Assembly: GCA_944321865.1 (NCBI GenBank)
Contig: CALUMZ010000023.1
Span: 1 to 34,609 of the forward strand
From: an uncultured Muribaculaceae bacterium
GTDB lineage: Bacteria; Bacteroidota; Bacteroidia; Bacteroidales; Muribaculaceae
DNA: 34,609 bases
Reading direction: 5' to 3'
Part shown: one piece after another, positions 1-8,115 of the stretch
How positions within the stretch are numbered: the stretch's first letter is position 1
Layout: each line of letters starts with the position of its first letter
Made by a program: the position numbers and the translations under genes
The notes under the pieces: model-generated
What the model was told of the DNA's origin: nothing
What the model saw: the letters and a program-made list of their open reading frames with translations, nothing else
Database searches by the model: none

Positions 1-14
1 GCGGCATATAACTT

Positions 15-39
15 CAAAAGAGCCATGAAGGTTCTTTTG
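15..39. other. Small stem-loop
   Basis: Bases 15-24 pair with 30-39 around a 5-nt loop, with one G-T wobble. It lies just upstream of the stronger terminator hairpin and is probably part of the 3' end of a transcript entering from outside the window. No gene is visible here. Confidence 0.45.
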
Positions 40-52
40 TGCCTATTGTGGA

Positions 53-103
53 AATTCAGCGAAACATTCCCGGAAAGAAAAGTTTCGCTGAATTATACTT
101 TTT
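53..103 (+). terminator. Rho-independent terminator of an upstream unit
   Basis: A perfect 13-bp stem (53-65 with 82-94) around a 16-nt loop is followed by a T-rich tail ending in five Ts at 99-103. It probably ends a gene lying left of the window. Confidence 0.7.
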
Positions 104-369
104 AAGGGTCGACTATATAGTAGGGTCGGCCGGAATTCAATTTGATGTAGCATAGAGCCTGAAAAGAACTGCCGGACCATTACCTTCAATTGATGGGACT
201 AACCGACAGCCACGTTTGTTTTCTTGGTTTAAGTCGGCCGCTTCCTCGTCCGAATCAGCGGTTTATGTCGGATAACAATAATTTAAAACATGCCGGATTA
301 TACATTTTGCATACAATTTAGTTTCGGTTGTGTTAAAATCGGGATTTTACCGAAAAAATCTTGTTCCCG
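104..369. other. Intergenic stretch without recognised feature
   Basis: This lies between the terminator at 53-103 and the promoter at 370. Reading frames here are short, overlap on both strands and lack coding character. I see no RNA gene, repeat or conserved site. Confidence 0.4.
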
Positions 370-403
370 TTTGCTCTTATTGATAAAGATTTGCTTATAT
401 TTG
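370..403 (+). promoter_or_regulatory. Bacteroidetes-type promoter for the 694-1758 gene
   Basis: TTTG at 370-373 and TATATTTG at 396-403 match the -33 and -7 elements of the Bacteroidetes housekeeping promoter, with a 22-nt gap. Transcription would start near 410 and leave a leader of about 280 nt before the ATG at 694. Confidence 0.6.
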
Positions 404-410
404 TATCGCA

Positions 411-693
411 AAAACGATCCATCCCTTGGGCGGGAGAGGGAGCGTGGGTACAACCGGGTGGCCGACAGGCGGTTGGGTGCCGCCATCGGCGTAAATTCCG
501 GTAAATGTAAGAACATAAACCAAACCTACTGACAGAGAATGAGATAGAAGTGTTCCGTCGCCAGATGCGGCGTGCCGGATGCCGCCTGATGGAGGCATCG
601 AGCGCACGAGGGGACAAAACAGCGCGGCAGCCGCTGCAGCGCCGGGACAATGAAACAGAATAACAAACCAAACAAACTAAAAACAACACAATC
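411..693 (+). other. Long GC-rich 5' leader with several hairpins
   Basis: The predicted leader from about 410 to 693 holds small GC-rich inverted repeats, such as GGCGG/CCGCC near 471-488 and GCGGC/GCCGC near 566-583. It ends in an A-rich stretch typical of Bacteroidetes translation starts. It matches no riboswitch consensus I know. Overlapping short ORFs on both strands lack ribosome sites and look spurious. It may be a regulatory leader or simply untranslated sequence. Confidence 0.35.
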
Positions 694-1758
694 ATGAAAA
701 AAAGTTTACTCTTGACAACAGCAGCCCTCTGCTCTCTCGGCATGATGGCTCAAACCGATGTAACTCCCGCCAACTGGAAGTTCTATAACATGGAAGCCGG
801 TACTTCGGCCTACGAAAACGGCATCTTCTGGGAAGAATGGGCTTCAACCGGTTGGGGTATCCGCACAAACACCGAATTTGTAAACAACGTCGGCAGCGAT
901 GGTGGTATAGTATATGCATCGGGAACAAGTCTCACCGGCGGAACTGATACAGATAATTGGGCAAACATAACCGAAGCAGACAAAGCTGCATTGAAGAACA
1001 TCTACGAATCGGCTACAATATTGGATGCCGGCATCGACGAGGAAGGCAACCCCGAAAACATTTTGTGCTTTATCTCAAGCAGCACCGACAAGACTTTTGA
1101 AGGCGGCAAAAAAGCTACCTCTACGATGGATGGTGGAACTTTCTTCTGGTACACCGGAAAAGACTTGCAACAAAATCAATGCTACCGCCTCACATTTGAG
1201 TTCCGGGCGATAATCGGCAATTCGGTAGACAATGGTATCGACATGGCTCCCCGCCTCGCATGCTACGATGTTATTAGCGGAACGGGTGATTTCAAACAGA
1301 CAGTACAAGCAGGTTTGAGCAATAGATGGCAAAAAGTAACGTATGACTTGAATGTCGGCAATTACACAGATGGTACAGCAGTATTCCCATTAATTATCAA
1401 ATGGTATTTCCACAGCATGCTTCAAGAAGGTGTAGTATTGTTCCGCTCACCCAAACTTGAAACAATCGACGCTCCGGAATATCCCAATGGACAATATGGT
1501 GCTTCCACATTCTCTGACAAAACACTCAAACCGGGTAGTGTAAACGCAATCGAAGCAGCCGACAACAATGCAATAGTAAGCGCAAAGAATGGCAACATCA
1601 CCGTAATCGATGCCAACGCTCCTGTTGAAGTTTACAACATGGCAGGTGCAAAGGTTGCAAGCGTTGCAGCTCCCGCCACAGTTGAAACCATCTCGCTTGA
1701 CATGAACGGCGTATTCGTTGTTAAGGTTGGCGACAAGGTTCAAAAGGTGATTTTGTAA
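694..1758 (+). CDS. Secreted protein of unknown function with C-terminal sorting-like domain
   Basis: This 354-residue protein begins with a Sec signal peptide (MKKSLLLTTAALCSLGMMAQ, cleavage probably after Q20). There is no lipobox cysteine, so it is not a lipoprotein. The middle (about 25-260) has alternating hydrophobic and aromatic residues, including CYRLTFEFRAI and a WYF segment, and could be a beta-sandwich of carbohydrate-binding type; that is a guess from composition. The last 60 or so residues (VEVYNMAGAKVASV ... GVFVVKVGDKVQKVIL) resemble the C-terminal domains used as type IX secretion signals, so it may be exported to the surface. It is first in the unit that continues into the GH18 hydrolase and SusC/SusD, suggesting a glycan-binding accessory. 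I do not recognise a catalytic motif. The A-rich stretch before the ATG supports this start. Confidence 0.8.
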   Translation: MKKSLLLTTAALCSLGMMAQTDVTPANWKFYNMEAGTSAYENGIFWEEWASTGWGIRTNTEFVNNVGSDGGIVYASGTSLTGGTDTDNWANITEADKAALKNIYESATILDAGIDEEGNPENILCFISSSTDKTFEGGKKATSTMDGGTFFWYTGKDLQQNQCYRLTFEFRAIIGNSVDNGIDMAPRLACYDVISGTGDFKQTVQAGLSNRWQKVTYDLNVGNYTDGTAVFPLIIKWYFHSMLQEGVVLFRSPKLETIDAPEYPNGQYGASTFSDKTLKPGSVNAIEAADNNAIVSAKNGNITVIDANAPVEVYNMAGAKVASVAAPATVETISLDMNGVFVVKVGDKVQKVIL

Positions 1759-1778
1759 GACAGATTCTGCGGGAACGC

Positions 1779-1822
1779 AATTAGACCAATTAGTCTAATT
1801 AGACCAATTGGACCAATTAGAC
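1779..1822. repeat. Short AATTAGACC tandem/inverted microrepeat
   Basis: The sequence repeats AATTAGACCAATT-like units about four times, in both direct and inverted order, over 44 bp just after the stop of the first gene. The units are too short and irregular for a CRISPR array. The stretch may fold in RNA. Confidence 0.6.
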
Positions 1823-1853
1823 AAAAATAATCCCGGTTTCCGCAATGCGATAG

Positions 1854-1906
1854 ACAATGTTATTTTGGTCGTGGTGTCCCCTGAGTGCCAAAATAACATT
1901 GTTTCT
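1854..1906 (+). terminator. Strong stem-loop between first gene and GH18 gene
   Basis: A perfect 15-bp stem (1854-1868 with 1888-1902) encloses a 19-nt loop and is followed by TTCTT. It may terminate the first gene or, since the tail is not a clean T-run and I find no TAnnTTTG box before 1970, act as a partial terminator or mRNA-stabilising hairpin that lowers expression of the downstream genes. Confidence 0.6.
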
Positions 1907-1969
1907 TAAATAGAAAAAACACTCGACCGGGACACACAACCGAAACAAACCAAAACAACCTTACGATTT

Positions 1970-4588
1970 ATGAGAAAAATCATGACATGCGTGGCCGTGG
2001 CTGCAATGACGGCAATGGCGCATGCGCAGACAACCAACCTCGCCCTGACCAACGCCGACGGCACGGGCAGGGCCGAGGCTTTCACCCTCACCGAGCTTGA
2101 CGGTGCCGACGAGGCCACCTTCCAGATGTGGGTGAACCCGACTGTTTGGACGCAGGCCACCCTCATCGGGCAGGACAACTTCTCGATAGAGATGGGCGAC
2201 ACCGAGGGGCAGATAGCAGTGAAGGCGGGCGACGGGACCGCCACGTTCACCGTCGACGGCATGGTGGGCAAGTGGACGCAACTGACGGTGACCGTTGCAG
2301 GCGGCACTGTAAAGGCTTACGCCGACAACACTGAAGTGGCTGTTACAGGCAAGCTGCCGGCACAATTTGAGGCCACGGCCACGGGCGACACGCAAGGGTG
2401 CGTGATAGCCGAGGGGCTGAAGGGCCGCATGGACGAAATACGCGTGTGGGCGGGTGCGCTTGCACAGGAAGACTTCTTCTGGCAAAACACCGTCAACAAG
2501 TGGAACGACAACTATGACATACTTGCCGCCTACTGGAAGTGCGACCAGCAACTCGAAGGCGCATTGCTCGATTACCGCAACATGAACGAAACCGGGCACC
2601 ACAACGCCTCGCTCACGGGCATCACCAAGGACGCAGTTACCGACAATGCCGCTTTCCGCTACCGTGTGGTTACCGGTTATGTGCCAAGCATCATCCGCTT
2701 CATCGACCGCAATAACAGCAACCGCGATATGTTCCTGCTCACCAACGATGCAATAACATTGTCGGCCAAAGTGCTCAACGACGGAACACTCTTCCCTGAA
2801 TATCCCGACAACTCATGTACCCCTACCAATGTGAACCATCTTGCCGAATGGGAAGGGCACTCGGGCGTGATGGACTTCCAAGGCTCCGGCTCGCAAATGG
2901 TAGCTGCCGACAACCGCATTCCGTTCAGTCCTGAAAGTATTTACGACAACGGTTGCCAACAAATGACCATCGAGGGGTGGATATACATCGACCAGTGGAC
3001 TGAAGGTGCCGAACTATTGACAAATTACAAAGATGATTCCAACTGCTATTCGATAAAATTAGGTAGCGAAGCCGACAAAGAGTTGATAGTAGACCTATGC
3101 GGCACCACGGCCACACTGCCCGGCAAATTAGAAGTCGGCAAATGGCAATACGTAGCCGTATATTTCATGCCATCTCCGGGCGAACCGGGCGGATTCGGCT
3201 GGGCACCGGTTGCAATATCCATAGGCACACGCGACGATAATGGCACATTCCAATCGAGCAGGTATGACTCTTACAGCGGCGCAACGATGGGAGGGTCTGC
3301 CATGACAATATCGGCCGTACCTGCCCTCGCCGGCGGCACACTAACCCTTGGCAAAAATTTCGACGGCAAAATTGACGACCTCATGGTATGGGGAACCAAT
3401 CGCAGCAGCAGCATTGAAAAAGATGCATCCGGACAATATGAACTGAAATTAGACGAGGGTGAAAACTGGAATAACATTTTCCTCAATGCCTACTGGAAAG
3501 GCGACGACCCCGAAAACGTTGGGAAAGACTCGCAAAGCCTGCGCGCCATTGTCGACGTAATGCGCAGTTACTATAACGGTTATAGTGGTGGAAAAATACG
3601 TATAGGCATAATTTCCGCTCTTCCCAACAGCGGTTGGAAACAAGTACTCAACGACGATGCCAACTTAGACCGCTTCATTGCTTCGGCCAAAGAATTGGTA
3701 AAAGACTTCGACGGTCTTGACGTTGACCTCGAGTGGGCTGTCGAAGGTGACTACTGGGCTCGCTACAATCATATTGTGAAGCGGCTTATCGACGAAGTAA
3801 TGTCGCAGTATCCCAACAAGCTGTTCACCGTTTCGCTCCATGCTTACAGCTATGCAGGTTTCGACATGTCGCTTGTCGATGACATTGACTACTTCACCAT
3901 GCAGATATATGACTGGGATCTCTCGATGGGAACCTATGAGAGCGTTTACAACAACTTCCGCAGCGTCGGATTCTCCGACGACAAGTTGTTACTGTCATAC
4001 CCGGCATTGGTATACCAGAACCCCACATACAAGGTACTTATAGGAGGTTACAAAGACCTGTTTGAAAAATGGGGCATGACCGACGAAACATTTGATCCGT
4101 CGCTCAACCAATGGACCTACAACGGCGTGACATACTACTACGACGGCATCGACCGCATCAAGGAGAAACAGCAGTTTAACATTGACCACAACGTGCTCGG
4201 CACAATGTACTTCGACATGGGCAACGACCTCAAGGTGAGTGACCCCAAGAGTGTAATCCGCGCCCAAAACGAAGTAATTTCGGCCAACGTTGACACCGTG
4301 ATGACCACCATCAACCTCACCACCACGGGTGTACGCCCGATAGCAGCACGCACCGGCGAGGAACTGTTCACCGCAGTTCAGGACGGCGACAACATCAACG
4401 TCACTCTTGCCGACGCAGCCACACCGGCAACGCTTGCGGTTTATTCGGTTGACGGCCGTGCCATGATGCAAATGCCGCTCCAAGGCAAGCAGACTGCAGT
4501 GCCCGCCGACGGGCTCGGTCGCGGCATCTACCTGCTGCGCGTCACTCAGGGAAGCGAAAGCCACTCAGTGAAAATTGCGATAAGATAA
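1970..4588 (+). CDS. Secreted LamG-domain GH18 glycoside hydrolase
   Basis: This 872-residue protein starts with a Sec signal peptide (MRKIMTCVAVAAMTAMAHAQ). Two LamG/concanavalin-like regions follow, at roughly 25-190 and 310-515, each ending in an AYWK motif, and may bind glycan. The GH18 catalytic signature DGLDVDLEW lies at 581-589 with E588 as predicted acid. Later barrel strands are visible as FTVSLHAYS, YFTMQIYDWD and GTMYFDMGND. GH18 enzymes cleave beta-1,4 GlcNAc linkages in chitin or in the core of N-glycans (endo-beta-N-acetylglucosaminidase); the LamG and SusCD context favours glycoprotein glycans but does not prove it. The C-terminus (about 800-872, ending SHSVKIAIR) resembles a type IX sorting domain. 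The GH18 part seems to begin abruptly after the second LamG region, apparently lacking its first barrel strands. The gene lies upstream of susC, separated by a repeat element. Confidence 0.87.
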   Translation: MRKIMTCVAVAAMTAMAHAQTTNLALTNADGTGRAEAFTLTELDGADEATFQMWVNPTVWTQATLIGQDNFSIEMGDTEGQIAVKAGDGTATFTVDGMVGKWTQLTVTVAGGTVKAYADNTEVAVTGKLPAQFEATATGDTQGCVIAEGLKGRMDEIRVWAGALAQEDFFWQNTVNKWNDNYDILAAYWKCDQQLEGALLDYRNMNETGHHNASLTGITKDAVTDNAAFRYRVVTGYVPSIIRFIDRNNSNRDMFLLTNDAITLSAKVLNDGTLFPEYPDNSCTPTNVNHLAEWEGHSGVMDFQGSGSQMVAADNRIPFSPESIYDNGCQQMTIEGWIYIDQWTEGAELLTNYKDDSNCYSIKLGSEADKELIVDLCGTTATLPGKLEVGKWQYVAVYFMPSPGEPGGFGWAPVAISIGTRDDNGTFQSSRYDSYSGATMGGSAMTISAVPALAGGTLTLGKNFDGKIDDLMVWGTNRSSSIEKDASGQYELKLDEGENWNNIFLNAYWKGDDPENVGKDSQSLRAIVDVMRSYYNGYSGGKIRIGIISALPNSGWKQVLNDDANLDRFIASAKELVKDFDGLDVDLEWAVEGDYWARYNHIVKRLIDEVMSQYPNKLFTVSLHAYSYAGFDMSLVDDIDYFTMQIYDWDLSMGTYESVYNNFRSVGFSDDKLLLSYPALVYQNPTYKVLIGGYKDLFEKWGMTDETFDPSLNQWTYNGVTYYYDGIDRIKEKQQFNIDHNVLGTMYFDMGNDLKVSDPKSVIRAQNEVISANVDTVMTTINLTTTGVRPIAARTGEELFTAVQDGDNINVTLADAATPATLAVYSVDGRAMMQMPLQGKQTAVPADGLGRGIYLLRVTQGSESHSVKIAIR

Positions 4589-4600
4589 CATAAACCCAAC

Positions 4601-4766
4601 GGGTGGTGTATCAAAATTGCATTTTTCTGCGGCAATATGTGGCATATATATCAAAATTGTTTGCAGCAGTGTGGCAGTAGAGACGCAAAATTTTGCGTCT
4701 CTACAACAGGGTTGCAGATTGAGATATACACAAGCGACAAAAAAATGGAGTTTTGATACACTGCCC
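4601..4766. mobile_element. MITE-like element with terminal inverted repeats, between GH18 gene and susC
   Basis: The left end GGTGTATCAAAATTGCATTT and the right end (ATGGAGTTTTGATACACTGCC) are imperfect inverted copies. The centre carries a perfect 28-bp palindrome at 4677-4704 with core GACGCAAAATTTTGCGTC. The ends and palindrome are shared with the elements near 21.3, 27.2 and 34.3 kb, but the rest of the interior differs. It encodes nothing. As part of the probable GH18-susC transcript it would form a strong hairpin between the two genes. Confidence 0.7.
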
Positions 4767-4792
4767 AAATTTACAAACCTAAAAACAACGAC

Positions 4793-7700
4793 ATGAACTT
4801 AAAGAAACGTTACACCGCGTTGCTGAGCATGCTGCTGATAGCCGTAACGACGGCCTTTGCGCAGATAACGGTGACCGGTACAGTAGTTGACGGGGACCAA
4901 TTCGGCCTCCCGGGAGTGACCGTCACGGTCAAGGGGACATCGAAGGCCGTGGCAACCGACTTCGACGGCAATTACACCATACAGGTGCCCTCGCAGGAGT
5001 CGGTTCTCACCTTCAGCTTCGTGGGCATGAGCCCCGTCGAGGAGACGGTTGGCAGCCGCACGAAAATCGACGTGACCATGAAAGAGAATGCCCAAGAGCT
5101 CGACGAAGTTGTGGTAGTGGGCTACGGTACGGTGAAGAAACGCGACCTGACGGGAGCTGTGTCGCAACTGAAGCCGTCGGACCAAGACGCAGCCAAGGTT
5201 ACAAGCATCGACAACCTGTTGCAAGGCAAGATTGCCGGTCTGTCGGTGGGCGCATCGGCAGCCGCCCCGGGTGCCGCATCGTCGGTGACCATCCGCGGTG
5301 CCAACTCGTTGCGTGGCGACAACCAGCCGCTCTACGTAATCGACAACATCCCGCAAGCCTCTACCGGTGAGTTTGCCAACACCGGCGACGGTACATTCTC
5401 CATCGCCACCAACCCGTTGACTTCGCTCAACCCTGCCGACATCGAGAGTATCGAAGTGCTCAAGGACGCATCGGCAACGGCAATCTACGGTTCTCGCGGT
5501 GCCAACGGTGTAATCCTCATCACCACCAAGCGCGGTAAGTCGGGCAAGACATCGGTGACGGCATCGGCCAACTTCACCATTGCCAACGCTGCCAAGCTGA
5601 TGGACATGATTAACATGACCGAATATGCCCAAGGCCGCATGATAAAGGGTGGTTTTGACTCGCGCAGCGGCGCAACGGCCGACAACTGGATGCTCGACAA
5701 GCTCGACCCCGAAACCGGCCAAATGGTGTGGAACGAGTTTTACGCATACCACATCGACGAAGCCACCGGCAACGTTTATCGCAAGATTGCCGAACAATAC
5801 CGTAAGGACGAAAACGACATTTGGCGCATAATGAATGCCGTCGATTGGCAGAAAGAAATCTACAGCACTGCATTCTCGCAAAACTACAATGTGACCGTCA
5901 ACGGAGGTAACGACAAGATTACCTACTTCACCTCGGCATCTTATAAGGATGTTGAAGGCCTCGTGGAAGGCACCGGCTTGCGCCAAGGCGACTTGCGCGT
6001 CAACTTAAATGCCGACCTGTCGAACACGGTGAAACTGGCCGTTTCGTTGAACGGTTCGTTGAAAGAGAACGACATGATGGCCGGCGGTAACACCACCGGT
6101 GGTGCCACGGGTTCTATATCTAACGTTGCACTCTTCAGCGCACCTTACCTGAAGTCACAAGAGGAAATGGAACAGGAGACCCCCAACCTTGCCGACCGTG
6201 CAACGGTGTGGACTTGGGTTGAAGACTACGAAGACAAGACATCGGAAAAAACATTCCGCGGCTCTCTTGACCTTTCGTGGAACATCTGCAAATACTTGAC
6301 CTACAACCTGCGTGCCGGTGGCAACATCGCGCTGCAAGACCGCGACCGTTGGTATAACATCACCCTGTATGACGGATCGATGCAGAACGGTTATCTAACG
6401 CAAACCCGTTTCGACCGCAGCAACTACACGGTGGAAAACGTGTTTTCGTTCAACTACGACGTAAGAGACTTGGTAAGCATCAGTGCAGTTGCCGGTCTTA
6501 CCTACGACGATTACAGTTCACTCAACACCCTGACGGTTGGTAACAATTTCGACAACTACGACTTCGGCATCAATGGCATGCACCTTGCCGGCAACGTTGA
6601 ATACAAGCAACCTATCCAAGCCGATTACCAGTTGCTATCGTTCCTTGCCCGTGCCAACCTCAGCTTCCTCAACGGCCGCTACCTGTTGACAGCTTCAATA
6701 CGTGGTGACGGTTCAAGTAAGTTTGCCGAAGGCAAGCGTTGGGCATACTTCCCCGCCGCAACACTTGCATGGAACTTGAAGCAAGAAAAATTCATGTACG
6801 ACATTCAATGGCTCAACCAGTTGAAGGTGCGTGCAGGCTACGGTGAAACCGGTTCACAATCAATCGACCCGTACAGCACATTTGCAAGCTACGGAACATC
6901 GTTCGTTGACATTCCCAACGGTTCTACGAAACCGTCGCAATCGGCCGACGGCAGCGGTAACAAGGTTGTCGGCATGATAGTAGACAAGTTGCCCAACACC
7001 GACCTGAAGTGGGAGCGCACCCGCTCTTACAACGTGGGTCTTGACTTCGCGTTCCTCAAAAACCGCATCACCGGTACCGTCGACTTGTACCACAAGACCA
7101 CCAACGACCTGCTCATTCAAAAGGAATTGCCGGGTTCGTCGGGCTTCAAGTACATGTATATCAACCAAGGTAGCTTGCGCAACAAGGGTATCGAAATAAG
7201 CCTCACCGGCCACATCATCGACACCAAGGACTTCTCTTGGGACCTGTCGGGTAACATCGCATTCAACGACCCGCAGATTATGAACCTCGGCTTGCCTGAA
7301 CAGGAATGGGGAACCGGACAAAACTGGAAGGCCTACATGGGTAACTCCATCGGCGACCACTTTGGCTCGGCCAACATCTTTATCGAGGGTGAAGCCCCGG
7401 GCTTGTTCTACGGCTACGCAACCGACGGCATAATCCAAGAAAACGACCCTTACTTGCAACAAGTTACCGACCCTGCATCTATCGGGCAACTCAAGCCGGG
7501 TAACCTGAAATTTGTCGACCAGAACCATGACGGCAAAATCGACGAAAAGGACCGCGTGATAATCGGCGACCCGAACTCGAAGTTCACCTACGGCATACAG
7601 ACCTCGTTCCGTTGGAAAGATTTGTCACTGTCAATGTCGTTCAACGGCGTATATGGCAACGACATCTTGAACACCAACGCACGTTACTTCAAGCTCCCGT

Positions 7701-8092
7701 CGACCGACTACTCGATGATGACCAAGGATGCATTCTACAGCATGTATCGTGACGAAAACCCGTGGACGCACGCTTACCACAGCAACACTACCCCGTCGAT
7801 GAACTCTACCACTCCGAAGGTGGTAATCGACAAGTACATCGAAGATGGCAGCTTCTTGCGCTGCAGTGACATCACGCTCGCCTACACACTGCCCAAGAAG
7901 TGGATTGAAAAGATACACTTCACCAATGTCAGCGTGTATGCATCGGTTAAAAATGCGTTCTGTATCACCGACTACTCGGGTTACGACCCCGAAGTTAACA
8001 GCTTCGCATTCGACGGCACACGTCCGGGCATCGACATGAGTTCTTACCCGAACACCCGTTCGTACATCATCGGTCTTAATGTTTCATTCTAA
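4793..8092 (+). CDS. susC: SusC-like TonB-dependent outer membrane transporter
   Basis: This 1099-residue protein has a signal peptide (MNLKKRYTALLSMLLIAVTTAFAQ). It continues with the carboxypeptidase-regulatory-like domain typical of the SusC family (about 25-110, ITVTGTVVDGDQFGLPGVTV ... DFDGNYTIQVP). The TonB-dependent plug follows (about 115-250, starting near ELDEVVVVGYGTVKKRDLTG and including DASATAIYGSRGANGVILIT). The rest is a large beta-barrel ending in the aromatic-terminated strand IIGLNVSF. It is expected to import an oligosaccharide across the outer membrane with energy from TonB-ExbBD, using the SusD protein encoded 23 bp downstream as lid. The length is normal for the family. 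No promoter box is obvious in the 204-bp gap upstream, so it is probably transcribed from the GH18 side through the repeat element. The substrate cannot be read from sequence. Confidence 0.95.
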   Translation: MNLKKRYTALLSMLLIAVTTAFAQITVTGTVVDGDQFGLPGVTVTVKGTSKAVATDFDGNYTIQVPSQESVLTFSFVGMSPVEETVGSRTKIDVTMKENAQELDEVVVVGYGTVKKRDLTGAVSQLKPSDQDAAKVTSIDNLLQGKIAGLSVGASAAAPGAASSVTIRGANSLRGDNQPLYVIDNIPQASTGEFANTGDGTFSIATNPLTSLNPADIESIEVLKDASATAIYGSRGANGVILITTKRGKSGKTSVTASANFTIANAAKLMDMINMTEYAQGRMIKGGFDSRSGATADNWMLDKLDPETGQMVWNEFYAYHIDEATGNVYRKIAEQYRKDENDIWRIMNAVDWQKEIYSTAFSQNYNVTVNGGNDKITYFTSASYKDVEGLVEGTGLRQGDLRVNLNADLSNTVKLAVSLNGSLKENDMMAGGNTTGGATGSISNVALFSAPYLKSQEEMEQETPNLADRATVWTWVEDYEDKTSEKTFRGSLDLSWNICKYLTYNLRAGGNIALQDRDRWYNITLYDGSMQNGYLTQTRFDRSNYTVENVFSFNYDVRDLVSISAVAGLTYDDYSSLNTLTVGNNFDNYDFGINGMHLAGNVEYKQPIQADYQLLSFLARANLSFLNGRYLLTASIRGDGSSKFAEGKRWAYFPAATLAWNLKQEKFMYDIQWLNQLKVRAGYGETGSQSIDPYSTFASYGTSFVDIPNGSTKPSQSADGSGNKVVGMIVDKLPNTDLKWERTRSYNVGLDFAFLKNRITGTVDLYHKTTNDLLIQKELPGSSGFKYMYINQGSLRNKGIEISLTGHIIDTKDFSWDLSGNIAFNDPQIMNLGLPEQEWGTGQNWKAYMGNSIGDHFGSANIFIEGEAPGLFYGYATDGIIQENDPYLQQVTDPASIGQLKPGNLKFVDQNHDGKIDEKDRVIIGDPNSKFTYGIQTSFRWKDLSLSMSFNGVYGNDILNTNARYFKLPSTDYSMMTKDAFYSMYRDENPWTHAYHSNTTPSMNSTTPKVVIDKYIEDGSFLRCSDITLAYTLPKKWIEKIHFTNVSVYASVKNAFCITDYSGYDPEVNSFAFDGTRPGIDMSSYPNTRSYIIGLNVSF

Positions 8093-8115
8093 CCACAAGA
8101 TTACAAGACACTAAT

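Noticed and set aside
411..693. Cobalamin or other known riboswitch in the long leader
   Set aside because: The hairpins do not carry the conserved core sequences of riboswitch classes I know; it was left as an unassigned leader.
298..743. Short minus-strand frames in the leader region
   Set aside because: They overlap each other and the predicted promoter, with Arg/Cys/Pro-rich random-looking products.
1779..1822. CRISPR-like array
   Set aside because: Units are under 12 bp with no unique spacers, and no cas gene is present.
4799..5986. 395-codon open frame on the minus strand inside susC
   Set aside because: It lies fully within a well-supported susC gene; GC-rich codon use leaves long shadow frames. 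The product has no recognisable domain.
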